NCBI RefSeq assembly: GCF_010365285.1 | Contig: NZ_CP048288.1 | Span: forward strand, 62,001-126,000 | DNA: 64,000 nt | Direction of reading: 5' to 3' | Source: Paenibacillus rhizovicinus | GTDB lineage: Bacteria; Bacillota; Bacilli; Paenibacillales; Paenibacillaceae | In this document: positions 42,500 through 49,048 of the stretch, piece after piece | How positions within the stretch are numbered: position 1 is the first letter of the stretch | Layout of the letters: the number at the start of each line of letters is the position of its first letter | The notes under the pieces: model-generated | Database searches by the model: none | What the model was told of the DNA's origin: nothing | Seen by the model: the letters and a program-made list of their open reading frames with translations, nothing else | Program-made: the position numbers and the translations under genes

Positions 42500-42676
42500 A
42501 TGAATATTGCTGTGTGTGAGAAAGACGGCATTACCAGTGTCCCGTTGTCTGAGGTAATGTACGTCAGCACTGAGGAGAATGCCGGAACCAAGAGAGTCGT
42601 TGTCCAAACGGCGAGCGGGAATTATACGCTGCCTGCAACACTAGCTGAGTGCGGTCAGCTCTTCGAGAAAAAGTGA
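42500..42676 (+). CDS. Small LytTR-like DNA-binding protein
   Basis: 58 residues, ATG 42500 after AAAGG. The pattern I-T-S-V-P-L-S-E-V-M-Y-V-S-T-E, then K-R-V-V-V-Q-T-A-S-G-N-Y-T-L-P-A-T-L-A-E-C resembles a minimal LytTR domain, a beta-rich DNA-binding fold (strand, E-V-x-Y-V, V-V-V-x-T-x-x-G-x-Y). It sits alone between a promoter and a terminator, as expected for a regulator. A candidate for the protein binding one of the recurring motifs. Confidence 0.4.
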   Translation: MNIAVCEKDGITSVPLSEVMYVSTEENAGTKRVVVQTASGNYTLPATLAECGQLFEKK

Positions 42677-42701
42677 GAGAGCCCTCGTGGTTCTCTTTTT
42701 T
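42676..42701 (+). terminator. Terminator after the gene at 42500
   Basis: AGAGAGCC / GGTTCTCT stem with one mismatch around CTCGT, then TTTTT. It overlaps the stop codon. Confidence 0.75.
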
Positions 42702-42727
42702 CGTGTTGTGGTGCTTCATTTATGTAT

Positions 42728-42766
42728 GCTCTCTATATGCTTCGTGCGTATAGGGAGCTTTTTTTA
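42728..42766 (+). terminator. Second strong terminator
   Basis: 13-pair stem GCTCTCTATATGC / GCGTATAGGGAGC with G-T pairs and a five-base loop, followed by seven or eight T. Together with the preceding one it insulates the small-gene operon. Confidence 0.85.
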
Positions 42767-42790
42767 TTCTCCCCCTTTCCCCAGGTTTGT

Positions 42791-42802
42791 GTAATGTGTT
42801 AC
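42791..42802. promoter_or_regulatory. Palindromic operator
   Basis: GTAATGTGTTAC, a one-base variant of the recurring palindrome, 36 bases before the first gene of the small-gene operon at 42839. No clear -10 was found beside it. Confidence 0.5.
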
Positions 42803-42838
42803 ATTAGTCGATGAACTACAAGAAAGGATGTGTTACAT

Positions 42839-43126
42839 ATGCACCCGCTCCAGGGTCATTATGCTCGTAGCTTGGATAAGCCATATGCTGCTGTTAAGGC
42901 TATCCGTAAGGGTAAGCGTCTTATCGTTGTCCCCGGCAGCTTCTTTATCAGTCGTGCAGATACTATGTTTATCTCTCTTCCCGACGACTACCAGGTGGTT
43001 TCTGAGGAAGGCAAGGTCCTTCCGGCCACCGGCTCGTTCATGATATCTGCAGAGACGTTCGATCCCTATCATGTGCTCGTAGACTATCAGCAGCAAGGGA
43101 GTGAAGCTAATGTCTCGGACGAATAG
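42839..43126 (+). CDS. Unknown protein, first gene of the small-gene operon
   Basis: 95 residues from ATG 42839 (AAAGGATG upstream; a GTG nine bases earlier is also possible). Contains G-K-R-L-I-V-V-P-G-S-F-F-I-S-R-A-D and L-P-D-D-Y-Q-V-V-S-E-E-G-K-V-L-P, mixed beta strands. No family recognised. Confidence 0.5.
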   Translation: MHPLQGHYARSLDKPYAAVKAIRKGKRLIVVPGSFFISRADTMFISLPDDYQVVSEEGKVLPATGSFMISAETFDPYHVLVDYQQQGSEANVSDE

Positions 43127-43259
43127 TGATCTGCTTGATATGTCTCCTGACGATATCATGGCTGCGTATGATGCTGCCGTGAAGCGTGGGGATCAGCAAG
43201 AAGTCGCTCGGCTGCGTGAGTTTATTATCGATCGGTTGTATCAGTCCAATTTCATATGA
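43110..43259 (+). CDS. Small helical protein
   Basis: 49 residues, ATG 43110 eight bases after GGGAG, overlapping the previous gene by 17 bases. Two helices: M-S-P-D-D-I-M-A-A-Y-D-A-A-V-K-R-G-D and E-V-A-R-L-R-E-F-I-I-D-R-L. Unknown function. Confidence 0.5.
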   Translation: MSRTNSDLLDMSPDDIMAAYDAAVKRGDQQEVARLREFIIDRLYQSNFI

Positions 43260-43272
43260 TGGAGGTAGTGCT

Positions 43273-43440
43273 ATGCTTATTGCAGATGTGGCTCACATTA
43301 CATATGTCTGTAGCTGTGTTGCATGCGGTAATGGTATTCCGCCTGAAGAGCGTGGATACTTTCGGAATCCCGCTTCCGGTGAGGAGTATTGCATTCCATG
43401 TGCTGAGCAAGAGATACATGCTATTGAGAGGGCGGGATAA
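43273..43440 (+). CDS. Zinc-ribbon microprotein
   Basis: 55 residues from ATG 43273 after GGAGGTAG. C-S-C-V-A-C-G-N-G-I-P near residues 13-23 and C-I-P-C near 41-44 give a C-x2-C ... C-x2-C zinc site, followed by an acidic helix. Similar to small ribbon proteins that act as adaptors; partner unknown. Confidence 0.55.
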   Translation: MLIADVAHITYVCSCVACGNGIPPEERGYFRNPASGEEYCIPCAEQEIHAIERAG

Positions 43441-43442
43441 GT

Positions 43443-43724
43443 ATGCCAGATGATCTACGTAAGGCGCAGGCTGCTGATGTGTTCAGAGCACTTTGTGATC
43501 TATATCAGCAGCTGTATCCTGTATACGAGGGCATTACCCGCTACGCCTGGAGGCAGCATCATATGATGCATGGTTCTATGGCAATCAGCCATGAGGAATA
43601 TGGTAGTATCGTCTACTCTCTCGTCATGTCCGGGTTTGTGGAGTATCAAGATAGGAATGCGTTGTATCGTCCCGGAGCCGCCGGCCTTGCCAGACTGCAG
43701 CAGATATCGAATGGAGGGGCATAA
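43443..43724 (+). CDS. Small helical protein, winged-helix-like
   Basis: 93 residues. Helices A-D-V-F-R-A-L-C-D-L-Y and S-H-E-E-Y-G-S-I-V-Y-S-L-V-M-S-G-F-V-E-Y followed by a wing-like Q-D-R-N-A-L-Y-R-P-G resemble a winged helix, but similarity is weak. Unknown function. Confidence 0.4.
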   Translation: MPDDLRKAQAADVFRALCDLYQQLYPVYEGITRYAWRQHHMMHGSMAISHEEYGSIVYSLVMSGFVEYQDRNALYRPGAAGLARLQQISNGGA

Positions 43725-43725
43725 A

Positions 43726-43944
43726 TTGAGGATCCCAGTTAAAGTCACGAGCAAGGTTACAGGCAGGGTTGTCGAAGCATCCTATCCTGCTCGTAAGCTG
43801 CTTGATATGTACGAAGAGGAATTGGTGCAAGACATTACTAGATGCGATTGCCAGCCTGTTGGTGAAACCAATGTCGTGGATTGTTCTTGCTATGAGGAAT
43901 GGGAAGATTACGAGCTGCTAATTGGCGACGAGATCGCTGCATAG
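43726..43944 (+). CDS. Unknown small protein with Cys cluster
   Basis: 72 residues from TTG 43726, six bases after GGAGGGG. Begins with a beta unit (R-I-P-V-K-V-T-S-K-V-T-G-R-V-V-E-A), then C-D-C-Q-P and C-S-C-Y, four Cys that may bind metal, and an acidic end. Unknown function. Confidence 0.5.
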   Translation: MRIPVKVTSKVTGRVVEASYPARKLLDMYEEELVQDITRCDCQPVGETNVVDCSCYEEWEDYELLIGDEIAA

Positions 43945-43959
43945 ATCGGAGGGGTTACA

Positions 43960-44226
43960 ATGGAGCTCACTGCTGCCTATATGGATTGTCATATCATCGC
44001 CGATGCTTATCGTATGAATCCTGGGCTTATCTATGGATTCGTCTATCAGTTTCTGGATGATCCCCCGGTCTCCTATGTAGCACGTTGCATTCGGCATGAG
44101 ACTCATTCCTATCAGCATCGTGTGTTATTCAGTGTCCAGTCGAGAAGCGTTGAGCCCCATCGTGAGCGTGTTTCTCTGTATGCTGATGCCATACATAGTA
44201 TTAAGCTGCATTGGAGGATTCCTTGA
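43960..44226 (+). CDS. MEL-family small protein 1
   Basis: 88 residues starting M-E-L-T-A-A-Y-M-D-C. The body has G-L-I-Y-G-F-V-Y-Q-F strands and ends A-I-H-S-I-K-L-H-W. It is a close paralog of family member 6 (45488), matching across the whole length. First of 13 such genes in 4.4 kb. Predicted small beta barrel with an N-terminal helix. Function unknown. Confidence 0.6.
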   Translation: MELTAAYMDCHIIADAYRMNPGLIYGFVYQFLDDPPVSYVARCIRHETHSYQHRVLFSVQSRSVEPHRERVSLYADAIHSIKLHWRIP

Positions 44227-44489
44227 TGGGTGCGAAGCCATTAAGACGATGCTCTTTCACCAAGGATAGTGTTAAGCATTACGCTCGCTTGCAAAGGACC
44301 GGTGATCGTTTCCCCCAGCCCGCCAGGATTGTTGTCGATAAGGAATACTTTGAGCATGTCGGCGGCGTCTATGGCATGGAGACTGTAGCCATATACGATA
44401 AAATCTATGAGGATTGGGCGTATGCTCATGCTGTGTATGATGAGATACTGCGTCGTGCTGATCCGAATAGTCTGAAGGAGTTGAAATGA
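44226..44489 (+). CDS. Unknown small protein within the MEL cluster
   Basis: 87 residues from ATG 44226, sharing one base with the previous stop (TGATG). No MEL start. Basic N-terminus (K-P-L-R-R-C-S-F-T-K) and an acidic C-terminal helix (Y-D-E-I-L-R-R-A-D-P-N-S-L-K-E-L-K). Unknown function. Confidence 0.5.
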   Translation: MGAKPLRRCSFTKDSVKHYARLQRTGDRFPQPARIVVDKEYFEHVGGVYGMETVAIYDKIYEDWAYAHAVYDEILRRADPNSLKELK

Positions 44490-44493
44490 TTGA

Positions 44494-44727
44494 ATGGAGC
44501 TTGCTACTGCCTACCTGGAGCATCGTTATGATCTCGTTACTGACTGCTATATAGCTTCGGGTATGGTGATTGAATTCATCTACATTCAGGTGTTCGAAGG
44601 CGAGGCTGTCCGTGGCGTATATGAGGGCATGAATGACGATGGTTATGTCATGGTCTATGATGGGGAAGGTACTGAATTCTTTGAGCTCGCAAAGATCGTT
44701 TTTGCAGAGAATGTGGGGTGGCCTTAA
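44494..44727 (+). CDS. MEL-family small protein 2
   Basis: 77 residues starting M-E-L-A-T-A-Y-L-E-H. Beta-rich body with G-M-V-I-E-F-I-Y-I-Q-V-F and E-A-V-R-G-V-Y-E-G-M-N-D-D-G-Y-V-M-V-Y, typical of SH3- or Sm-like barrels. AAGGAG is 13 bases upstream, so initiation may depend on coupling. Confidence 0.55.
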   Translation: MELATAYLEHRYDLVTDCYIASGMVIEFIYIQVFEGEAVRGVYEGMNDDGYVMVYDGEGTEFFELAKIVFAENVGWP

Positions 44728-44948
44728 TGGAGCTTGCTAGCATCTATATCCTATCGGTTCGCATCTTGGGCCGTGTTTGGCGTGCTGGTCAGAAGATCAT
44801 ATACGTGCATAAGCATATGCCCTATGGTACGGACTATGAGCAAGGAACCATCATAGCATTTAGTGCTTCAGGGTTCTACGTAAAGAATAAGTGGGACTGC
44901 AATGTCCATATTCCTTACGATATCATTGAGCACATAGTGGAGGAATGA
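44727..44948 (+). CDS. MEL-family small protein 3
   Basis: 73 residues starting M-E-L-A-S-I-Y-I; ATG shares a base with the previous stop (TAATG). Body G-Q-K-I-I-Y-V-H-K, E-Q-G-T-I-I-A-F-S-A-S-G-F-Y-V-K and final strand I-P-Y-D-I-I-E-H-I-V fits a five-strand small barrel. Function unknown. Confidence 0.55.
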   Translation: MELASIYILSVRILGRVWRAGQKIIYVHKHMPYGTDYEQGTIIAFSASGFYVKNKWDCNVHIPYDIIEHIVEE

Positions 44949-44950
44949 TC

Positions 44951-45199
44951 TTGGAGCTTGTTGCTGCGTATGCATCTTGTGAGGTGAAGGGAGTAAAGCT
45001 TTTTGCTGGCGACTTCATTTCATTCACCTTTCTGGGAGCTGGAGAGTTACGTGGATTCTTCCGTCGTGTTGATATGAGCCACGAGGTATTCAAGTATCTT
45101 GTCGTCGATGATGACAATAACGGCATTCCTCATCATTACCAGCTTCCCTATATATACGGGATTGAGGTTCATCCTGTCCCGTCCCGCTACCGGAGGTGA
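44951..45199 (+). CDS. MEL-family small protein 4
   Basis: 82 residues from TTG 44951, seven bases after GGAGG; starting here gives M-E-L-V-A-A-Y-A-S-C, matching the family, whereas the ATG six bases earlier is too close to the site. Body G-D-F-I-S-F-T-F-L-G-A-G-E-L-R-G-F-F and end Y-I-Y-G-I-E-V-H-P-V. Confidence 0.6.
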   Translation: MELVAAYASCEVKGVKLFAGDFISFTFLGAGELRGFFRRVDMSHEVFKYLVVDDDNNGIPHHYQLPYIYGIEVHPVPSRYRR

Positions 45200-45206
45200 T
45201 TAGCTT

Positions 45207-45488
45207 TTGGAGCTCGTTAATGAATACTGCTGTGTGCATCAATCGTTTATGCTTCATGATATCGAGATTCGTGTAGGTGACTATGTAGGTTTCACCTATA
45301 CTGCTCCTACGATGTCTTATGAGATATCGGGTAATGTTCATGGTTTCGATATTTCCGCCGGCCTGATGTTTATGATCATTGATGATAAGTATGCAATGTA
45401 CGGACGTTCTGCCAAGAAGCATGCCGTGTATGGATATCCTTTGGATCAGGTGAAGGATCTCTACTTTCCTGCTGGAGATGTTGATTAA
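45207..45488 (+). CDS. MEL-family small protein 5
   Basis: 93 residues from TTG 45207 (GGAGGTGA upstream). Starts M-E-L-V-N-E-Y-C-C-V; body G-D-Y-V-G-F-T-Y-T-A, F-M-I-I-D-D-K-Y-A-M and end P-L-D-Q-V-K-D-L-Y-F. Same plan as member 4. Confidence 0.6.
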   Translation: MELVNEYCCVHQSFMLHDIEIRVGDYVGFTYTAPTMSYEISGNVHGFDISAGLMFMIIDDKYAMYGRSAKKHAVYGYPLDQVKDLYFPAGDVD

Positions 45489-45829
45489 TGGAGCTTGTTG
45501 CTGGCTATATGAATAGCTTCGTTATCCCCGATCCATTGGATATGTTGCCTGGCTCTGTCTATAGGTTTGAATATACTTTACAGGATGGCACTCCTGTTTC
45601 CTTTATAGCTGAATGCATGAAGCATTGGCGCTCTGGTGGTCAGGACCGAATACAGATCCTTATCTTCTATCGCAGCGGCGGACATGGTGCCAACATCTTA
45701 TCCCTATACAGTGAAAGGATACGTAATATCCGTCTGCATTGGAATGAGTGCAAGCATAACTGGGCTCTTGATGAGAGAGAGGATAAATGCTTTTGCGAGG
45801 TCTGCGGTATATGGGAGGATGAATTATAG
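45488..45829 (+). CDS. MEL-family small protein 6 with C-terminal zinc knuckle
   Basis: 113 residues starting M-E-L-V-A-G-Y-M-N-S. Residues 1-80 align with member 1 (P-G-S-V-Y-R-F-E-Y, P-V-S-F-I-A-E-C-M-K-H, R-I-R-N-I-R-L-H-W). The extra C-terminus E-C-K-H-N-W ... C-F-C-E-V-C-G-I-W looks like a small zinc-binding module, so this copy is a fusion. Confidence 0.6.
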   Translation: MELVAGYMNSFVIPDPLDMLPGSVYRFEYTLQDGTPVSFIAECMKHWRSGGQDRIQILIFYRSGGHGANILSLYSERIRNIRLHWNECKHNWALDEREDKCFCEVCGIWEDEL

Positions 45830-45981
45830 TGGAGCTTGTCTCTGCCTATATAGAGTGTAAGCATGAATATGCGCTTATCGGAACTTTTGGTCGTTCTGGT
45901 TATATGATTTATGAGTATTACTGTCCTTTGTGCAATCATACGAAAGAGGAGGTGTACTATGGACCCGACTCAGTTAACTGA
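45829..45981 (+). CDS. MEL-family small protein 7 (Cys-type)
   Basis: 50 residues from GTG 45829, ten bases after GGAGG. Starts M-E-L-V-S-A-Y-I-E-C-K-H-E-Y and continues with Y-E-Y-Y-C-P-L-C-N-H, i.e. the family N-terminus on a short Cys-bearing body that resembles the zinc knuckle of member 6 rather than the barrel. Its end overlaps the next gene. Confidence 0.55.
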   Translation: MELVSAYIECKHEYALIGTFGRSGYMIYEYYCPLCNHTKEEVYYGPDSVN

Positions 45982-46102
45982 ACAAATCGCTGTTGATGAT
46001 CTTCCTTTCTCCGATCCCGCTTCCCTGCTGTATAAGGAGGATCTCGAGGTAATCGATGACATGTGCGTGTGCGAGAACTATCCGTTCTGCGGCTGCATGT
46101 AG
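45959..46102 (+). CDS. Acidic Cys-rich microprotein
   Basis: 47 residues from ATG 45959, eight bases after AGGAGG, overlapping the previous gene by 23 bases. Acidic (D-P-T-Q-L-T-E-Q-I-A-V-D-D-L) with a Cys-rich end C-V-C-E-N-Y-P-F-C-G-C-M. No MEL start. Function unknown. Confidence 0.5.
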   Translation: MDPTQLTEQIAVDDLPFSDPASLLYKEDLEVIDDMCVCENYPFCGCM

Positions 46103-46111
46103 GATTGCCCC

Positions 46112-46294
46112 ATGGAGATGATCCGTATGTATCTGGACCTTAGTGGTCTTGAGCTTGTCCCCTGTCCCTCGTGCAGCAGCACTGGTAAGATTAAGCGTGT
46201 TTCGTTCATTGATGGGCGTTACGTGTATTCGTATCCGCCCTGTACATTATGCAATGGTGGCGGCATTGTCACCTTGCACAGATATAGGATGTGA
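46112..46294 (+). CDS. MEL-family small protein 8 with DnaJ-like zinc motif
   Basis: 60 residues starting M-E-M-I-R-M-Y-L-D-L, a variant of the family N-terminus. The body has C-P-S-C-S-S-T-G-K and C-T-L-C-N-G-G-G, the paired C-x2-C-x-x-G pattern of DnaJ-type zinc ribbons. No strong ribosome binding site. Shows the shared N-terminus attached to a different fold. Confidence 0.5.
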   Translation: MEMIRMYLDLSGLELVPCPSCSSTGKIKRVSFIDGRYVYSYPPCTLCNGGGIVTLHRYRM

Positions 46295-46299
46295 CTGTA

Positions 46300-46587
46300 T
46301 TGGAGCTAATTGCGGAATACCTTTCTTGCACCCAGCTCTCCCGCTTTGTATTCGCCCGGTTCGGTCATAGTTATGGCTATGATCTCGGCATTCGCTTGAA
46401 GGTAGAACATACCGATTGCGAACTCGATGAAGATGGCGATTACGGCTATACCGAGTTTCATTATGGCGACCTGCGCCAGGTGACGCACCATTGGATCGTA
46501 CTGCGGGAGAGGTCTGCTGAAGGTTTTATTGACCATGTGATCAAGCGTTCAGAAATCATTGATGTTGTGTCCCAGGAGAGTGCTTAA
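46300..46587 (+). CDS. MEL-family small protein 9
   Basis: 95 residues from TTG 46300 with AGGATGTGA upstream. Starts M-E-L-I-A-E-Y-L-S-C-T. Body G-Y-D-L-G-I-R-L-K-V-E-H, H-H-W-I-V-L-R-E-R and end I-K-R-S-E-I-I-D-V-V, consistent with the barrel plan. Function unknown. Confidence 0.55.
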   Translation: MELIAEYLSCTQLSRFVFARFGHSYGYDLGIRLKVEHTDCELDEDGDYGYTEFHYGDLRQVTHHWIVLRERSAEGFIDHVIKRSEIIDVVSQESA

Positions 46588-46832
46588 TGGAACTGATTCG
46601 TGCTTATCTGATCGACAAGTTTGTTGTTGGCCAAATTTATTGGGTCGAGTGCGCCGATCATAACTATTCTGGCACCTATATTGGGAATCGGAGTGTGTTC
46701 GGTGATATGGCTCACGAGTTTCAAGATACTGTGCAATATAAGCGTGACAGCAAGGAGCGGATGCTACAGTCGAATGTATTGCTCTTCCCGGAGGAAATAA
46801 ATCTGATTCGCCGGCGATCCTTCGCTCGATGA
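46587..46832 (+). CDS. MEL-family small protein 10
   Basis: 81 residues starting M-E-L-I-R-A-Y-L-I-D; ATG overlaps the previous stop. Body G-Q-I-Y-W-V-E-C-A-D-H-N-Y-S-G-T-Y-I-G aligns with member 11 at 47554 (G-E-L-Y-F-I-P-G-I-N-L-S-Y-R-G-V-Y-V-G), a second close pair inside the family. Confidence 0.6.
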   Translation: MELIRAYLIDKFVVGQIYWVECADHNYSGTYIGNRSVFGDMAHEFQDTVQYKRDSKERMLQSNVLLFPEEINLIRRRSFAR

Positions 46833-46865
46833 GGCTGTCGCCTCCATTCTATTTGATGCTATACT
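46831..46865 (+). promoter_or_regulatory. 26-nt hairpin element, copy 2, with -10 box
   Basis: GAGGC-TGTC-GCCTC stem-loop, CATTC, five bases, GA (46831-46856), then TGC-TATACT (46857-46865), an extended -10. The loop lies roughly where a -35 would be. The next start is TTG 46890. Confidence 0.6.
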
Positions 46866-46889
46866 CTACAAAGAAACGAGGTATTATCA

Positions 46890-47153
46890 TTGTCTATCAC
46901 TAATGAGCTGCCGCATCCTATTCGCCGTGGAAAGAAGCGAGTATCTGTTACAAATCCGAATGGCCGCATGTTATATCATGAGCTGCTGTGCGTGGAGTCT
47001 GTTGCATTTGAGCCTGCTGGTCGGTCCGGCCCTTCCGAGGATGGTGGCCGTACTTATCCGGTAATTGAGACGATCGGGTATGTATCCCCAGAAGCAGAGT
47101 GGTATCTGCTTGCTTGTGGCTATCGTGTTGAACCTTACGTTGGGGAGGATTGA
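46890..47153 (+). CDS. Unknown small protein
   Basis: 87 residues from TTG 46890, about nine bases after GAGGT. Contains K-K-R-V-S-V-T-N-P-N-G-R-M-L-Y-H-E-L-L and G-G-R-T-Y-P-V-I-E-T-I-G-Y-V. First gene after a 26-nt element and promoter, so it may begin a sub-operon. No family recognised. Confidence 0.5.
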   Translation: MSITNELPHPIRRGKKRVSVTNPNGRMLYHELLCVESVAFEPAGRSGPSEDGGRTYPVIETIGYVSPEAEWYLLACGYRVEPYVGED

Positions 47154-47155
47154 TC

Positions 47156-47554
47156 ATGTCCAAACTTCCACGCCGCTGGTATGATCCTCTGGCTCATAAG
47201 TTATCTGATCTATATGGCGCCCAGGTATTTGATCAACCAGGCCTTGGTAATGGCATCTTTCTGGTGAATGATAGTCTCGATCTTTATATCCGTGTTCTGC
47301 CAGAATACGGTATGACGATCGCTCGCATTGATGTCGGCGAGGGGCATACTCGCAATGGAATTGGCTCTGCTATCGTGGAATGGTGCAAGGAATTTTGCCT
47401 GCAGCATCGTATTCCCGAGCTAAAGATGGAATGTGTGCTAACGGAAGAATGTGCAGCGTTCTGTCGTAAACAGGGCTTTTCGTTGGCTCGTCCAAGTGAC
47501 GATCTGTGTTTCGATTGGGTGCTTCCGATCCCGATCCCGGAGGTGACTGTATAG
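47156..47554 (+). CDS. GNAT acetyltransferase
   Basis: 132 residues from ATG 47156, seven bases after GGAGG. I-D-V-G-E-G-H-T-R-N-G-I-G-S-A-I-V-E-W contains the acetyl-CoA loop (R-N-G-I-G) followed by the usual helix; E-C-A-A-F-C-R-K-Q-G-F-S matches the C-terminal strand and helix of the family. Likely N- or lysine acetylation of a host or phage molecule; target unknown. Confidence 0.7.
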   Translation: MSKLPRRWYDPLAHKLSDLYGAQVFDQPGLGNGIFLVNDSLDLYIRVLPEYGMTIARIDVGEGHTRNGIGSAIVEWCKEFCLQHRIPELKMECVLTEECAAFCRKQGFSLARPSDDLCFDWVLPIPIPEVTV

Positions 47555-47844
47555 TGGAGCTTATTGCACATTACATTGAGCCTCGCCTGACTCCTGGCGA
47601 GCTCTATTTTATTCCGGGCATTAATCTTTCATACCGTGGAGTATATGTGGGGCCAGTTGATCAATGTGGTCAAACATTTTATGAATTCGCTCCTGCTTTA
47701 CCATTTGATCCGGAGACTGATTATATGGTAGGCCGGCAATCTATGGTGCAATTCCTGCCCTGTGAATTAGCCCTTGCCTCCCTTGTTCCTCGGCCAAACT
47801 CGTGGGAGACCTATATTAATCGCATTTATGGCGTATATGGTTAA
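47554..47844 (+). CDS. MEL-family small protein 11
   Basis: 96 residues from GTG 47554, which shares a base with the previous stop; GGAGG ten bases upstream. Starts M-E-L-I-A-H-Y-I-E-P. Aligns with member 10 over G-E-L-Y-F-I ... Y-R-G-V-Y-V-G. Function unknown. Confidence 0.6.
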   Translation: MELIAHYIEPRLTPGELYFIPGINLSYRGVYVGPVDQCGQTFYEFAPALPFDPETDYMVGRQSMVQFLPCELALASLVPRPNSWETYINRIYGVYG

Positions 47845-47853
47845 GGAGGCATT

Positions 47854-48129
47854 ATGGAGCTCATTTCTGAATATCTCGATCTTCTCCCCCGCCCCCTGAC
47901 GATTGCCGAGACTTGTCCAGGCGTGTTTTACCGGCTACTTATGAAGAGCACGCACGCCAATGTAAATGAGCCTGGCTGGATAACCGCCCGTGTACGCCAT
48001 GCAGATGGAGAATTTACGACGTTGTATTTCGATGCCATTAAGAACCCTGATGATTCGATCACCGAGGGCAATTTCTTTGCCACGACACCCCAGATCCTTG
48101 GGATCTATCCGTGGGAGCATACATCATGA
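47854..48129 (+). CDS. MEL-family small protein 12
   Basis: 91 residues starting M-E-L-I-S-E-Y-L-D-L after AAGGAGG. Body G-V-F-Y-R-L-L-M-K-S, W-I-T-A-R-V-R-H-A-D-G and end T-P-Q-I-L-G-I-Y-P. Same barrel plan. Confidence 0.6.
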   Translation: MELISEYLDLLPRPLTIAETCPGVFYRLLMKSTHANVNEPGWITARVRHADGEFTTLYFDAIKNPDDSITEGNFFATTPQILGIYPWEHTS

Positions 48130-48383
48130 ATCTTGTGCTGCATTACATAACTGTCCCGCTTCTGGATAAAGAGTACCGGCACGGTGATGAGGTTGATGTT
48201 TGGTTCACTGAGGCTAATAGAGAATGGTCTGCTCGTGGCATGATCGTCTCCTCCCATTCTTCCCCTCCCACCCTGGTAATTCGAAACCGTGTTCTCGTTG
48301 GTGAGCCGGAGGACGATTATTACCTTTACCGCATTATTCCGATCGCCATGATCACTCGTGTGGAGTTAATACCCTTCGGGTAG
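48126..48383 (+). CDS. MEL-family small protein 13 (M-N-L variant)
   Basis: 85 residues from ATG 48126 overlapping the previous stop (ATGA). Starts M-N-L-V-L-H-Y-I-T-V. Body G-D-E-V-D-V-W-F-T-E, A-R-G-M-I-V-S-S and end I-T-R-V-E-L-I-P-F. Last member of the tandem group. Confidence 0.55.
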   Translation: MNLVLHYITVPLLDKEYRHGDEVDVWFTEANREWSARGMIVSSHSSPPTLVIRNRVLVGEPEDDYYLYRIIPIAMITRVELIPFG

Positions 48384-48406
48384 TCGCTTACGTGATCATA
48401 CGTGAT

Positions 48407-48432
48407 ATGCCTATCGGCATGCTTCCTTGTGA
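48407..48432 (+). promoter_or_regulatory. 26-nt hairpin element, copy 3
   Basis: ATGCC-TATC-GGCAT stem-loop, GCTTC (variant of CATTC), five bases, GA. The next ATG is 48456, 24 bases on, with GGGAGG between. Confidence 0.55.
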
Positions 48433-48455
48433 TGAATACACGGGAGGCTGATGCT

Positions 48456-48632
48456 ATGCTTATGGTTTCGATCAGAGAATTGGTGTGGGGTAAGGATCAC
48501 TACGATTGGGCATGGTGCGAATTTTGTGGTGAACGTTTCATCGAGGGCTTTTACGATGACCCAGGTAAAGAAGCACATGGCTTTCATGCTGTATCTATAT
48601 GTAGCTGTTGCGCTAAAGGCGGGCTCTCCTAA
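48456..48632 (+). CDS. Zinc-ribbon microprotein
   Basis: 58 residues from ATG 48456, eight bases after GGGAGG. W-C-E-F-C-G-E-R near residues 20-27 and C-S-C-C near 50-53 form a treble-clef-like zinc site. Preceded directly by a 26-nt element, so probably controlled through it. Confidence 0.55.
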   Translation: MLMVSIRELVWGKDHYDWAWCEFCGERFIEGFYDDPGKEAHGFHAVSICSCCAKGGLS

Positions 48633-48669
48633 TGGGGAGCCTTATTTCATTTTGAGGAGTGAATGGTTA

Positions 48670-48843
48670 ATGTCAAAACGTATTGTTCGCACGATCGATT
48701 GCCGCTATTGCGAGGAGAATAAGGTTGTGCTCTCCAGCTCGTGGGCCAACAAATGCAAATGCGGCGTGGAATACAATGGCGCCGGCCAAGCTCTTGCACC
48801 ACGTTGGCAATGGGGTGAGGAAACAGGCGAGCGTTTCGATTAG
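48670..48843 (+). CDS. Zinc-ribbon microprotein
   Basis: 57 residues from ATG 48670. C-R-Y-C-E-E-N-K-V and C-K-C-G-V-E-Y give a four-Cys ribbon; the end P-R-W-Q-W-G-E-E is Trp-rich. GAGGAG lies about 12 bases upstream. Function unknown. Confidence 0.5.
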   Translation: MSKRIVRTIDCRYCEENKVVLSSSWANKCKCGVEYNGAGQALAPRWQWGEETGERFD

Positions 48844-48853
48844 CGTTACCCGC

Positions 48854-48879
48854 CGGCCTGTCGGCCGCATTCCTATTGA
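48854..48879 (+). promoter_or_regulatory. 26-nt hairpin element, copy 4
   Basis: CGGCC-TGTC-GGCCG stem-loop, CATTC, five bases, GA, starting ten bases after the previous stop. The next ATG is 48908. Confidence 0.6.
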
Positions 48880-48907
48880 TGCAAAATTGTTGTCTTGGAG
48901 GCGTGCC

Positions 48908-49048
48908 ATGCTTGAGCTTATGAGGAAGTTTACTGATCAGAAAAAGGCCGAGGGCTATACGCTGGAAGAAATCACAGACATGCTGATGAACATGTCCATT
49001 GCTGATTTGCAGGCCACACTACAATCCGTTCAGGAGGTGCAACAATAA
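48908..49048 (+). CDS. Small helical protein
   Basis: 46 residues from ATG 48908, six bases after GGAGG. Amphipathic helices (L-E-L-M-R-K-F-T-D-Q-K-K-A-E-G-Y and I-A-D-L-Q-A-T-L-Q-S-V). The first residues M-L-E-L-M-R-K-F faintly recall the MEL start, but I do not count it. Unknown function. Confidence 0.5.
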   Translation: MLELMRKFTDQKKAEGYTLEEITDMLMNMSIADLQATLQSVQEVQQ

